From Geosiphon pyriformis (taxonomy: Eukaryota; Glomeromycota; Glomeromycetes; Archaeosporales; Geosiphonaceae), in assembly GCA_016748015.1 (NCBI GenBank), contig JAAOMT010000776.1:681496-692849 (forward strand): a DNA stretch of 11,354 bases. Reading direction: 5' to 3'. Positions 1 to 9,038 of the stretch are shown here, in pieces; the first letter of the stretch is position 1; each line of letters opens with the position of its first letter. Position numbers and translations under genes: made by a program. A model generated the notes under the pieces. That model saw nothing but the letters and a program-made list of their open reading frames with translations. It was not told the DNA's origin and ran no database searches.

Positions 1-188
1 ATAAATTGATTATCCGATTTTGGACAGTTTTTAATCTTCCAAAGGCTTTTGACAATTAATGGATGATCAATTTCTTTGTGGTTCATAAACGCTTTTTTAC
101 ATAGTTTGACAGCACGGAGAATTTTAACAAATAATTCTATTTTTAATGATGAAAGAAACGTTTTTTCCAAAAAATTATTTTTACCATC
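1..188 (-). pseudogene. Unidentified coding-like frame, broken, runs off the left edge
   Basis: The minus strand is open for about 62 codons from a TGA at 189-191 down to position 1. This is long for DNA this rich in A+T. The translation has ordinary composition, for example LFVKILRAVKLCKKAF followed by HKEIDHPLIVKSLWKIKN. Upstream the same frame continues through two TGA codons to about position 270, with a readable MFAPTLESS segment. This fits an exon or relic gene carrying nonsense mutations. I do not recognise the family. The plus strand is also open over 76-270 from a TTG codon, so the coding strand is not certain; I prefer minus because its frame continues off the window and looks more protein-like. 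It could equally be chance. Confidence 0.25.
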
Positions 189-270
189 TCAGAATGATTG
201 TCAAGAACTTTCGAGAGTGGGCGCAAACATTTTATTTGGAAAATCATCCAGTTTAGGCAATATTCAATGA

Positions 271-901
271 AAATAGGTTTAAATAATACACAAATATTAC
301 CAAATTAAATCATTGTATAGGAAATTTCGAATCTCTTTTCTTTCCCGATTGCACGCAAAAGATAACAGGTCCTGTTTACATTATTAAAGAATATTTTTAA
401 TACTTTCCCGTTTGAACAAATATCGGGAGAAAGGCACTGTGGATTGTTTATTTTTTTGTTTAGACCCTAGTGTATTCTACCTTTTCATTTTGCTAAAACA
501 GGAACTCAATAGAAGAAAATTTTAAGCAAAAAGAAATGATAAAACTTTGCGAAATAAAGATTAGATTCGCACAAAAATTTGATCTATAACCTTCTACATT
601 AAATTTAGATAGCATGATAACTTACATTCTAGGATTTCAATATTATGATGACTAATTTTTAATCTTTGTTGTTTTTTGAAAATATAATTAGTTGGCTTAA
701 TGGTAACTAATTAAATCTGGCGCATACAATATCGAAGCTTGACTCATTTCTGCATGTTATTAATGCTATCACATCGTGAGAATTCTTCAAAAAATGCTAA
801 AAGTGTTTTTTTTTTGGTTTAAGACGAGTTAAGTAAATAAAAGTTTTTATTTATTTAAAGAAATCTTTCTTAAGTTACCAAATCTTCTCATTTCCACATT
901 C
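271..901. other. A+T-rich spacer, no gene seen
   Basis: This stretch holds no long reading frame, no transposon ends and no RNA gene that I can recognise. It is A+T-rich with short T runs. Confidence 0.6.
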
Positions 902-902
902 T

Positions 903-925
903 ATAATAATAATAATAATAATAAT
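903..925. repeat. (ATA)7 microsatellite
   Basis: Seven perfect ATA units are followed by a partial one. On the minus strand they read as a run of Ile codons directly after a short transposase-like N-terminus ending at 928 (see findings). Confidence 0.9.
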
Positions 926-1197
926 TGATTGACGTTGTTTGGAAGGTAATTTTCTAGTCATTAAAAGCTCGTCTCAATAATTTTACTAAAAATTTTAACT
1001 TTAAGAGCTTGATGCCGCCGAAATTATTTTTGACCGGTTTTTTAGAGTAAAAATTTAGCTATTGTTCATGTTGAGATCAACTTTCGTTTTTAGCATTAAA
1101 AGTGTTGGTTCATTAACAACAAAAAACTTGATTTTATTTAGAGCGAATATCAAGAATCAGGCAATCAAGTTGGATCACAAGCAAAATTTGATTCAAG

Positions 1198-1945
1198 AAT
1201 TTTTTTGATCCAATTTGTAGCTGTTAAAACATTTTTCTTTGTTCAATACAAATTTATCTTAATGGAGACAAAAAGTTTAATGTGCGAATTGATCAACATC
1301 ATTTTTGGCAAAGAATTTCATTCAATTATATATCTTTCAATAGGATTTTGATTCCCATTGCACGACGATCGGTCAATAATTTTCGGCAAGAAATGCTTTA
1401 GCTACTCGATTTGTATTGAAAGTGCCATCTTTTCTCAAGTATCCCGTTAACCTCCTAAACATACTGTTGCAAAGTTTCATCATAAAACTTAGAATTCATA
1501 ATATGCCGAAAACAAAATAGTTTAGTTTTTTCCTTCATACAAAAACCATCCAAAGCAAAAAACTTTCTACGACCTTTTGGTCTTGGACGAACTAGGCGTT
1601 TTCTCTTTTGTCAATGTTCAATTGTGGTTGGGAACAGTTACAATGCTATTTGATCAGAGAGATAAGGTTTTTTTTCCAGTTATCAACAGGTTTCAGTTTT
1701 TAAACTTTCATTATCATTGGCGTATTATTTGGTAGATTTTTTATACATGCAAGTGATTTTAAATGTTAACCAATTGTGCGATATGAAATGTCTACTCCAT
1801 TTGTATCTAGTTTAGTAACATTTTTTTTTTGCATAAACAAAGAATTTTATGAATATATTGAACTAATTTTTTACGATAAATGTTCCATCATCTTCATACT
1901 TATAATAAATTTTGTTTTATTGCGTTTTATTCAGATCTTGTTGAG
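1198..1945 (-). pseudogene. Decayed Tc1/mariner-family transposase (older copy)
   Basis: Minus-strand fragments in three frames line up in order with the better-preserved Tc1 transposase at 7982-8941. The matches are: KYEDDGTF near 1885 (end of the first HTH); VDISYRTI then HLKS and TPMI at 1710-1795 (second HTH, matching VDISSSTI, HL and TPMI); SDQIA at about 1655 (first catalytic Asp, matching SDKTA); RPRPKGR then GFCMKEK, LFCF and IMNSKFY at 1475-1590 (matching GFYEKEK, LFCF, IMNAKFY); KRWHFQ then RVAKAFLAEN at 1380-1435 (matching RLAKAFLQEN); NPIE at about 1340 (catalytic Glu); PKND and DQF at about 1300. About 20 nt holding the second catalytic Asp motif are missing between HFQ and RVAKAF. 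There are several stops and at least three frameshifts. It is nonfunctional. I could not find its terminal inverted repeats. Confidence 0.75.
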
Positions 1946-3307
1946 TAAAAAATGAATTTTTTTTTATAATTTGTAACATTTAAAAGAGTTTTAATTATTA
2001 ATTAAAAATATAATTTCTTCAATATATTTCAAAATACCAAATACTTAAAATATTGTAATTAATGATTAAAAAATAATAGTATTAAAAAGTTGAATGAAAA
2101 AATTCATATAATTACCGACAACATTTATTCATTCAAGAAACACTGAATAAATTAAATTATTACAGAACCATAACCAAATTTTTGCTTGATAAAAAACATA
2201 ACATTATTATTATAAATATTTTATTGACTAAAAATTTATGACTAAATTAATTTATAATATTCTAGTTTAAAGATACAAAGTATTTATTTAAAAAAAAATA
2301 GAATAGAGATTTTATTAAGATAAAAATTAAAAGAATTTTGATTAATCAATAAGAATAAAATATTATCAAAAATAAAAAAATTATATATATGGCAATAAAT
2401 CAATTATTATATAATATAATGTTATATTATAATATTTTAATTTATACTTCAAAATTTAGATTGAAATTTTAAATTGAAATATCAATTTTATTATGAAATT
2501 AAATTATGATTACATTTTTAAATTAGATTATTATTAAATTTTATGATTGTTTTTGATTTGATAATAATGTAGATTATTATATATTCAAAAAAAAAATTAT
2601 TAACAAATTATATAAATAGTAAAGAAATATTTAAAATATTTAATATTTATTTTAGATTCAATAATTAATAACAATAAGATAAGTTTTGAAAAAAAAAATT
2701 TGTTGAACGATTTTGCAACATTTAATTAAAATTAATAAAAAATTTTAATTAACAAATTGTTGTGCACATTATATTATTATTAATTTAAAACATAAAAAAC
2801 TATATATTCAAAAAAATATTTTGATTATTCTGCAAAATTTTACTAAAAAAATAGTTTCTTTAGAGTTTCGAATTCATATCTTTATTAATAATTAAAGATT
2901 TTTCAAAAAAACATAATTTTATAAAATCTTTATAAAAAAACTCCATTTCGTGATCAATTAGTTGAATATATTGCAAAAAAATAGAGTTATTCAAATCTCA
3001 AATATCGATAAAATAAAAAGACTTTAAACATCTTTTATTAATAGAAATACCAAAAATGATCTTTCTTAATAAAATACAAAAATGATAAATTGTTACAAAG
3101 AACATCATCTAAATTAATAGTATGACAAAAAGAAAGAGAGTAGTACAATAAGTCTGCTAAAAAAATACATTCATGAGTATTACACTGTGATAAAAAAAAT
3201 ATCTTTTTCTATGGAAGAAATATTCTGAAAGTCTGAATTGATGAATCTTTCAGTAGATCGGTTTGAAAAATTACAAAAAGCCATAACCAGTTAAATCATC
3301 AGTTGAA
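1946..3307. other. Very A+T-rich spacer, includes 3' flank of the repeat-protein gene
   Basis: Much of this is close to pure A/T with poly-A and poly-T runs and no coding-like frame. The last 300 bases are the downstream flank of the minus-strand gene ending at 3308. No mobile element or RNA gene was recognised. Confidence 0.65.
3034..3039 (-). promoter_or_regulatory. Possible poly(A) signal AATAAA
   Basis: An exact AATAAA on the minus strand lies about 270 bp downstream of the stop codon of the gene at 3308-4387. In DNA this rich in A+T the hexamer is common by chance, so this is only a candidate. Confidence 0.25.
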
Positions 3308-4387
3308 TTACCAATCAGTACCATATTTACTACCACTATAACCACCACCACCACCTATATTACCTAATAAACCACTTAAATCAAAAGCGGCACTTTTAGA
3401 ATTTCCATTTCCGTTTTCATTACCATTGTTACTACCATAGTTCTTGCTTCCGTTACTGTTTCCATTACCACTACTTCCGCCTCCATAACTACTTCCGCCT
3501 CCATAACTATATCCGCCTCCATATCCGCCAGCAGCAATAGTTGGGCCTGCTACGGACTTGGTCACGGTTTGGTACACAGGATTACCGGTGACATATACGA
3601 CCGTGGTTGATGTGACTGGGTCCGCATAACGTGTTGAAGTTACGTAACGAGTGGCTGCGGGTTCATAATAAATACTAGTCGAATAGACAGTTTGTTGTGG
3701 TGCGTTAACAGTTACCACACGAGTGGCTGGGGCTGGATAATAAGTACTAGTGACATAGACAGTTTGTTGTTGAGCGTTAACAGTTACCAAACTAGTGGCT
3801 GGGGCTGGATAATAAGTACTAGTAGCATATACAGTTTGTTGTGGTGCGTTAACAGTTACCAAACGAGTGGCTGGGGCTGGATAATAAGTACTAGTGGAAT
3901 AGACAGTTTGTTGTGGTGCGTTAACAGTTACCAAACGAGTGGCTGGGGCTGGATAATAAGTACTAGTGGAATAGACAGTTTGTTGTTGAGCGTTAACAGT
4001 TACCAAACGAGTGGCTGGGGCTGGATAATAAGTACTAGTGGAATAGACAGTTTGTTGTTGAGCGGTAATAGCTACAACCTTAGTGGCTGGGGCTGGATAA
4101 TAAGTACTAGTGGAATAGACAGTTTGTTGTTGAGCGGTAACAGCTACAACCTTAGTGGCTGCTGGTGCATAATAAACGCTATTCCCACCGACTTCGCCTT
4201 GATTAACGTATTTTTGGCCGGAGTTATAGTTGCCATTGTAAACTCCATTACTATCACCAACATTTCCATTACCGTTGTAATTACCATTTTCATTAGCACT
4301 ATCAACACTTCCACTAGAATAAGTTTTAACAGGATTTGCAAAAATGAGAGCGGCGTTTAAAAGAAGTCCTAGTAAAAGAGAACGCAT
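3308..4387 (-). CDS. Secreted repeat protein with 24-residue VTV/TSTYY repeats and Asn-Gly tracts
   Basis: An intronless 359-codon gene ending in TAA. I chose the ATG at 4385-4387: it begins a classic signal peptide (MRS, then LLLGLLLNAALIF, cleavage likely after FA before NPVK) and has A at -3. An in-frame ATG at 4433-4435 would add 16 basic residues ahead of it. Numbering from that upstream ATG: Asn-Gly-rich linker about 46-80; a degenerate repeat 86-108; six 24-residue core repeats 109-252, each starting TSTYYPAPAT and ending QQTVY plus one variable residue; a partial repeat 253-262; a Val/Thr segment to about 300; then a Gly/Tyr- and Asn-Gly-rich tail ending in YGTDW. There is one NGS glycosylation sequon near 328. 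I see no cysteine, no second hydrophobic segment and no GPI signal, so it is probably secreted or wall-associated. The function is unknown; a cell-wall, adhesin or effector-like role is inference. Confidence 0.85.
   Translation of the reverse strand: MRSLLLGLLLNAALIFANPVKTYSSGSVDSANENGNYNGNGNVGDSNGVYNGNYNSGQKYVNQGEVGGNSVYYAPAATKVVAVTAQQQTVYSTSTYYPAPATKVVAITAQQQTVYSTSTYYPAPATRLVTVNAQQQTVYSTSTYYPAPATRLVTVNAPQQTVYSTSTYYPAPATRLVTVNAPQQTVYATSTYYPAPATSLVTVNAQQQTVYVTSTYYPAPATRVVTVNAPQQTVYSTSIYYEPAATRYVTSTRYADPVTSTTVVYVTGNPVYQTVTKSVAGPTIAAGGYGGGYSYGGGSSYGGGSSGNGNSNGSKNYGSNNGNENGNGNSKSAAFDLSGLLGNIGGGGGYSGSKYGTDW
3650..4183 (-). repeat. 72-bp coding tandem repeat array, six core units
   Basis: Six contiguous 72-bp units occupy exactly 3680-4111, flanked by a diverged unit on the 5' side (to about 4183) and a partial one on the 3' side (to about 3650). 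The units encode TSTYYPAPAT, then (R/K/S)(L/V)V, then (T/A)(V/I)(N/T)A(Q/P)QQTVY and S, A or V. Variation is mostly single substitutions, so the array is older or less homogenised than the 72-bp array at the right edge. Because the unit is a multiple of three, an antisense frame also stays open; it is a shadow. Confidence 0.97.
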
Positions 4388-4540
4388 TTTAAAATGAATT
4401 TTCTTTTTACGAATTGGAAGTGAAGTGAAAAACAATGAAATGTAAGTGCTTGATATATATTTTTTTCTATCAAGTTACTTTGGAATGAGGATAAAATTAT
4501 TAAAGTCTCTGTGAAGGACCTTGGCTTTATATATTTTTTC
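4388..4540 (-). promoter_or_regulatory. Putative promoter and 5' leader of the repeat-protein gene
   Basis: A minus-strand TATATAAAG at 4525-4533 is a near-ideal TATA box. It is about 140 bp upstream of the preferred ATG and about 90 bp upstream of the alternative ATG at 4435. A start site roughly 30 bp downstream would give a leader of about 110 nt for the preferred ATG. A second TATATAT stretch at 4453-4460 is too close to the upstream ATG for that start to be used easily. Position and motif only; no experimental support. Confidence 0.4.
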
Positions 4541-5076
4541 ACCTTTAGAGAAGTTAAAAAATTTTCGCGGTTATTCCCGATTAACAACAAATAATGAAAA
4601 GTAATCGTAACGGTGATCAAGTATTTTACATGTATTTGTTCATAAATGATATTTAATATAGGTAAAGGTAAATCGGGAAATAGAAATCGAAAAAGAATTC
4701 TTTGGAACATTGTATAGAAAGAAATAAAAACTTGTTTGATTTATTTACAAAAATTGAGAAAATCGGTAAGTTTAAAAAATGAAAATAGAAATTTCTTTAA
4801 TGACGATATATTATGTTAAAAACAAGTTTTTTCTTTTTAATAATTCTTAATTTTTGATTCTTTTAAAAACTTTTCTTTTTCACTTTACCAACATCATAAA
4901 TTATTTTTTTTTTTTGATTCCTGGGAAAAAAACAGAAAAGATTTAAAATAAGAAAAATTTTATTTGAAAGAATATTATGATTAAAATATATCTTAAAATT
5001 TAATCATTAAACCTTTGTCAAAAAAATTAAAATTTTTTTAAACATTTTACATCTCATAAAATGAAATTAGTATTGA
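4541..5076. other. A+T-rich spacer, no gene seen
   Basis: A minus-strand open frame across the promoter region (to about 4710) has no recognisable domain and poor composition. I treat it as chance. Nothing else was recognised here. Confidence 0.55.
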
Positions 5077-5123
5077 GAAAAAGAAAAAGAAAAAGAAAAA
5101 GAAAAAGAAAAATAAAAAGAAAA
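5077..5123. repeat. (GAAAAA)6 microsatellite
   Basis: Six perfect GAAAAA units (5077-5112) are followed by a TAAAAA and a partial GAAAA unit. This is a purine-only tract on the plus strand. Confidence 0.95.
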
Positions 5124-5487
5124 TTTAAAATTGATTATTCATATATTTAATTTTAATTAAAACTTTTCTAAAACTTTGAAAATTAATCTTGTTTTATTAA
5201 ATGAATTGTGAATTCGAAAAAAAAAAACTACTATAAATTCTTGGAAAGAAATCTCGGTTTAAATTAAAGAATTACATTTTCTTCTGTCTCATAAAACTAG
5301 AGATCAAATAGAATTCACATGGACCAAAGATTATCATCACAAAATACTTTTGGAAACACTTCATTTAAAAAAAATTAAATTTTTAAAGTAAATAGAAATT
5401 CTTTCTGCAAACTGATCTAAGAGGTTCGATTTATTCCTGTGAAAAAATTATTCAAAATCCCTTTTGAAGATCAATATTAATTGTTTA
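5124..5487. other. A+T-rich spacer, no gene seen
   Basis: A plus-strand frame of about 42 codons near 5265-5390 (containing EFTWTKDYHHKILL) is too short to support as a gene. No other structure was seen. Confidence 0.5.
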
Positions 5488-5502
5488 CTTCTTCTTCTTC
5501 TT
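5488..5502. repeat. (CTT)5 microsatellite
   Basis: Five perfect CTT units lie in non-coding spacer. Confidence 0.9.
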
Positions 5503-5550
5503 ATTCTCTAACTTAAATTCGAGAAAACTAATCTTTTATGTAACTTTTTT

Positions 5551-5583
5551 TCATCATGATCATCATGATCATCATCATCATCA
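5551..5583. repeat. CAT/GAT short tandem repeat with self-complementary units
   Basis: Two CATCATGAT units are followed by a run of CAT triplets. The internal ATGATCAT and ATCATGAT strings are palindromic, so this tract could form small hairpins. It is non-coding. Confidence 0.85.
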
Positions 5584-5725
5584 GAAATTTGATAATTGAA
5601 TAAAAATTAGCATGATTATAAAAATAAATAATCTCATAAAGATAAAATATTTTTAAAAAACTAGGACCAATTAAATAATTAGAGTATACTTAAATATCCA
5701 ATTTTACATTTATGATCTTTAGATG

Positions 5726-5745
5726 TTGGTTGGTTGGTTGGTTGG
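5726..5745. repeat. (TTGG)5 microsatellite
   Basis: Five perfect TTGG units stand out as a local G-rich spot in A+T-rich spacer. Confidence 0.95.
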
Positions 5746-5909
5746 ATGAAAAATTTTAGTAATTTTTATTTTTATTATAAAGAAGATCGTGAAAAAATAT
5801 ATTTAAAAAATTAGTAATATAGATTTTCTGAATACAAAAATATTGCAAAGTGCATCTTTTATTCAAAAAAAATAAAACCAACTAAAAAAATAAATATATG
5901 GACCTCTTT

Positions 5910-5940
5910 CAAAATTGGTAAAAATGATTACCATATTTTG
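5910..5940. repeat. Short imperfect inverted repeat
   Basis: Arms CAAAAT-T-GGTAA and TTACC-AT-ATTTTG flank a 6-base loop, giving a hairpin of about 12 bp with a small bulge. No gene end is nearby, so a terminator role is not suggested. Confidence 0.45.
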
Positions 5941-7256
5941 TAAAGTAATATAAACTTTTTTTTTGGAAAATGACAAAACAAAGATGCAAACTAAAAAAAT
6001 GAGTCGATCATGTATAAATCTAGATTAACTAAAACTTGAGTTTTTAAATCAATTTCAGTTAGTGTAAGGGGTTATATTTTCCTTGTTAAACCGCTCTTGA
6101 TTATTCAGGCATTTTATAAAGTCTCTCATTAAATTGTTTAGATTAGAAATTCTAATCCAAATTATATGGTAAATATTTAGCGGGTGATTAAAATTAATTT
6201 AAAATATGCCAATTTCAATTTTGAAAAATTAAGAAATATGATATCGATATTATCCTTGGAAAATTGCGCTTTATAATTGGAGATTTTTTATTTCATTTTT
6301 CTCTATAATTTTATAATAAATTAAGAAATTTTTCTTAATAATTAAAAAATTCCTCCTTTAATAATTCCAAATGAATACTTGCCGCTTCCAAATTTGAATT
6401 TGTGAAAATTAATCAAATCAACACCTCAGACTAACTTTGGAATTTTTAAAAAATAAATTTTCCATTGAGATTTGCTTTTCGATATGAAGGCACCTGATGG
6501 AATATTAAAAAAAAATGAAAAACATAACATCGGGAATGTCCTTTCTAAAATTGCTCATCTTTGTTAATATTTTTGAAAAATATTTCAATCTTCCAAGCGA
6601 TTCTCCCATTCATAAATTAACTTTTCTCATCGAAATCTAACTCTGATAGATTACGCAATTATGCATTGTTGGATGCAAATATCCCAATTGAAATGTCCGA
6701 CTTTTTTATTTATCAAATATTTAAAACATTACTACCAAAAACCGAAGTTTTTTAGCTGTTTTAAAGATTTTAACAGGAATTATGACATATTTTATTATTA
6801 TATTCTCAACCAACAATATGATTTTGATTATCTTATTTCTAGAATATTTTCTGGCTAATTAAATGAATGACAGAATAAATCATTTGACAAGTATCGAGTC
6901 TGTTTTTGAATAGTCTTGTCGGATTTTACATGAGTTCTTAACAAAACATCCATAAATTAAAAAAATTACCCAGAATTGGATTTTTCTTAACGAACCCTAG
7001 TCATTTTTGAATAGAGGTTAACCAATGTATATAATATTCATGACCCCTTTAAGATCCTTTTCTTTTAATTTATTCTTGGAATTAGAAAGCCATTTATAAT
7101 AGTTTTAAAAAAAATATGTTCTAAATTTTCTTGAAAGCACAAAAAAAAAATTGAATAATAAATTTATATAAAAAAACCTAACACACATTATTTTATATAA
7201 AAATAAAATTATTACAATGTGAAGACTTATTAAAATAAATTAAAAGATTTTGAACT
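5941..7256. other. A+T-rich spacer, no supported gene
   Basis: The stretch 6000-7000 is somewhat richer in G+C than its surroundings and may hide decayed sequence. The longest frame is about 80 codons on the plus strand, ending at 6858 (ATG at 6661). It is dominated by Phe, Tyr, Ile and Lys and has no recognisable motif, so I do not call it a gene. A perfect 17-nt palindrome (GATTAGAA, one base, TTCTAATC) lies at 6141-6157. Confidence 0.5.
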
Positions 7257-7646
7257 AAAAAAAAAATAAAAAATATCAAAAATAAATAAATAAATAAAAT
7301 ACAAAATAATAATTGATATTAATCAAACTAAAAGATTTTCTAATAAGAAAAGAGCTGTATATATATATATGATTATTGATAAATTATAAGAGAAAGACAT
7401 ATATATATATATAAATTATATTAAGTTTTGCAATTTATAATGTAAGTAAAAATTATATTAATAATATAAATAAAAAAAAATAATTAACTGAAAAAATAAT
7501 TAAATAAAAGATAATATTAATTAATTTAAAAAAGTAATCAAATAAAAGATCTTTTTTTGACTAATTAAATAAAAAATAATTAGTATAAATTGAGAAAAAT
7601 TTTGATAACCAAATTTTAAAAAAATAATCCAAATAACAAATAATAA
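7257..7646. other. Extremely A+T-rich, low-complexity spacer with TA and AAAT runs
   Basis: It contains AAAT repeats around 7280-7299 and two alternating TA runs at about 7358-7370 and 7399-7413. No coding-like frame is present. Confidence 0.8.
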
Positions 7647-7667
7647 TTTTTTTTTTGGGGGGGGGGG
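7647..7667. repeat. T10-G11 double homopolymer
   Basis: Ten T are followed directly by eleven G (7657-7667). An uninterrupted G run of this length is very unusual in DNA this poor in G. It could be a genuine G tract or an assembly or sequencing artefact. Confidence 0.9.
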
Positions 7668-7811
7668 AAAGTTTTAATTAAATCTAATTTAATCACATCT
7701 ATTTCATATAACATATGCACTTTTTACATAAAACTAACCATCTGAATTTATTTTAAAACTATTCTAAATTAAACATTCCAAATAAATTATCTCTTATATT
7801 CTTATGATATA

Positions 7812-7836
7812 CAGTGTGTTGCAAAAAAAATTGGAC
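7812..7836 (+). repeat. Left terminal inverted repeat of the Tc1 element
   Basis: It begins CAGTGTGTTGC, continues through an A8 run and ends TTGGAC. It is the exact reverse complement of 9039-9063 over all 25 bases and is preceded by the TA target duplication at 7810-7811. Confidence 0.97.
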
Positions 7837-7981
7837 AAAAATGCACATCACAAAACTTGATACAGTTTAAGTTAGTTTGTGGCGGTTGAATTAGGAAGTG
7901 AATGCTAAGAATAATTGGCTAAATATGATAAATTTTTTTCACGCGTTTTACTAATAATTTTTTTAGACATTTTCTTGCACA

Positions 7982-8941
7982 ATGCTACCTTCCAAGCAAG
8001 AAACACAGCGCCAAACTGTATTATATTTTTGGGATGAAGGGATATGAGACGCAACTGAAATAAAATAGCGAACAAATGTACCATGCTCTATTATCTATAA
8101 TATCCTTAAAAAACAGGAATGGTGGAGCATGCGGGTGGAAATGGTCGGCCGCGAAAAATTAAAGGAGATGCATCATGAACATTAAGACAATACCTCTGTC
8201 GAGATTCTTTAATATCTTTGAGGACTTTGAAAATAAAATTAGCAAAAAAGAATGTAGACATTTCTTCTAGCACTATCCAAAGGCATTTAAATAATCATGG
8301 ATATAAAAAAGACTTGCCTTTGGCAACTCCAATGATCACCAATCTCCACAAGGAAGATTGTGTAAAGTGGGCTCATGAACATCTCAATGATAATTGGAAA
8401 AGAACTGTTTTTTCAGATAAAACAGCTTTTTGTCTATTCCGAAATACAGTAAAACGTTAATATAAAGGCCAGCGCCCAATTCGTGCTATACCAAAAGATC
8501 GAACAAAAATTATGGTGTGGGGTGGTTTTTATGAGAAAGAAAAGGTAAGTTTATTTTGTTTTACCCAAATAATGAATGCTAAATTCTATGTAGAAATTAT
8601 TTACCTGGGATAAGAGGAATGTTAGGGAATGAATGGCGGTTTCAACAGGACAATGACCCAAAGCACACAAGCCGTCTAGCCAAAGCCTTTCTTCAAGAGA
8701 ATATGCCTGAAGTTATAACTTGGCCATCTATTAGTCCTTACTTGAATTCCATTGAAAAATTATGGGCTATTGTGAAAAGGAATGTGGAGAAGCGTATGCC
8801 CAAAAATCGGGATGAATTAGAACAGTTTATGAAGAAAGAGTGGCGAGATATTCCGTGATTTACCCTAATTGGGTTAGTGGAATCAATAAACACCATTGTA
8901 AGATGATAATTGCGAATATGGGGGAAAGAATATCATACTAA
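7982..8941 (+). pseudogene. Tc1-family transposase, broken by stops and frameshifts
   Basis: A cut-and-paste DDE transposase acting on the element's own ends, about 320 codons in total, near the usual Tc1 length. Order: ATG at 7982 with MLPSKQETQRQTV and the first HTH up to YNILKK (8096-8113); GRPRK linker at 8143-8157; second HTH about 8218-8310; first catalytic Asp in VFSDK (8416-8418); MVWGGF at 8512-8529; second Asp in QQDNDPKHT (8649-8651); Glu in SPYLNSIEKLW (residue 35 after that Asp, giving DD34E); C-terminal CKMIIANMG to TAA at 8939. The usual SPDLNPIE reads SPYLNSIE. Damage: in-frame stops at 8045, 8066, 8176, 8458 and 8856, and frame changes near 8108-8113 (an A6 run), 8597-8604 and 8880-8897. 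All three catalytic residues remain readable. Confidence 0.95.
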
Positions 8942-9038
8942 TTTTTTTTTAATAAAATCATATGCTTTTTAGCTTTCTAATGGTATATAATTTATATCTT
9001 TTGGTGAATTGGATAAAGTACAATGATTATTTTTTTCC

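Noticed and set aside
4144-4341. Minus-strand 65-codon frame within the repeat gene
   Set aside because: It is an overlapping frame of the Asn-Gly-rich 5' part of the gene and has no independent support.
3692-4360. Plus-strand open frame of 222 codons with NSYQTSGWGWIIS-type repeats
   Set aside because: It is the antisense shadow of the 72-bp coding array; the repeat length is a multiple of three, so all frames repeat too. The minus frame has the signal peptide and a sensible composition.
3308-4387. Repeat protein as a Kex2-processed peptide precursor
   Set aside because: No Lys-Arg or Arg-Arg dibasic site recurs between the repeat units.
4369-4710. Minus-strand 113-codon frame overlapping the start of the repeat gene
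   Set aside because: It covers the putative promoter and leader, and its composition is that of random A+T-rich DNA. The signal peptide frame is the credible one.
5415-5440. GGTTCGA resembling a tRNA B box
   Set aside because: The last two consensus bases are absent, and no cloverleaf or A box could be formed around it.
6661-6858. Plus-strand 65-codon frame
   Set aside because: It is rich in Phe, Tyr, Ile and Lys as expected by chance in A+T-rich DNA. No motif or homologous neighbour was seen.
8545-8615. Intron in the transposase starting at GTAAGT
   Set aside because: The residues encoded after it match the older transposase copy, so the segment is coding.
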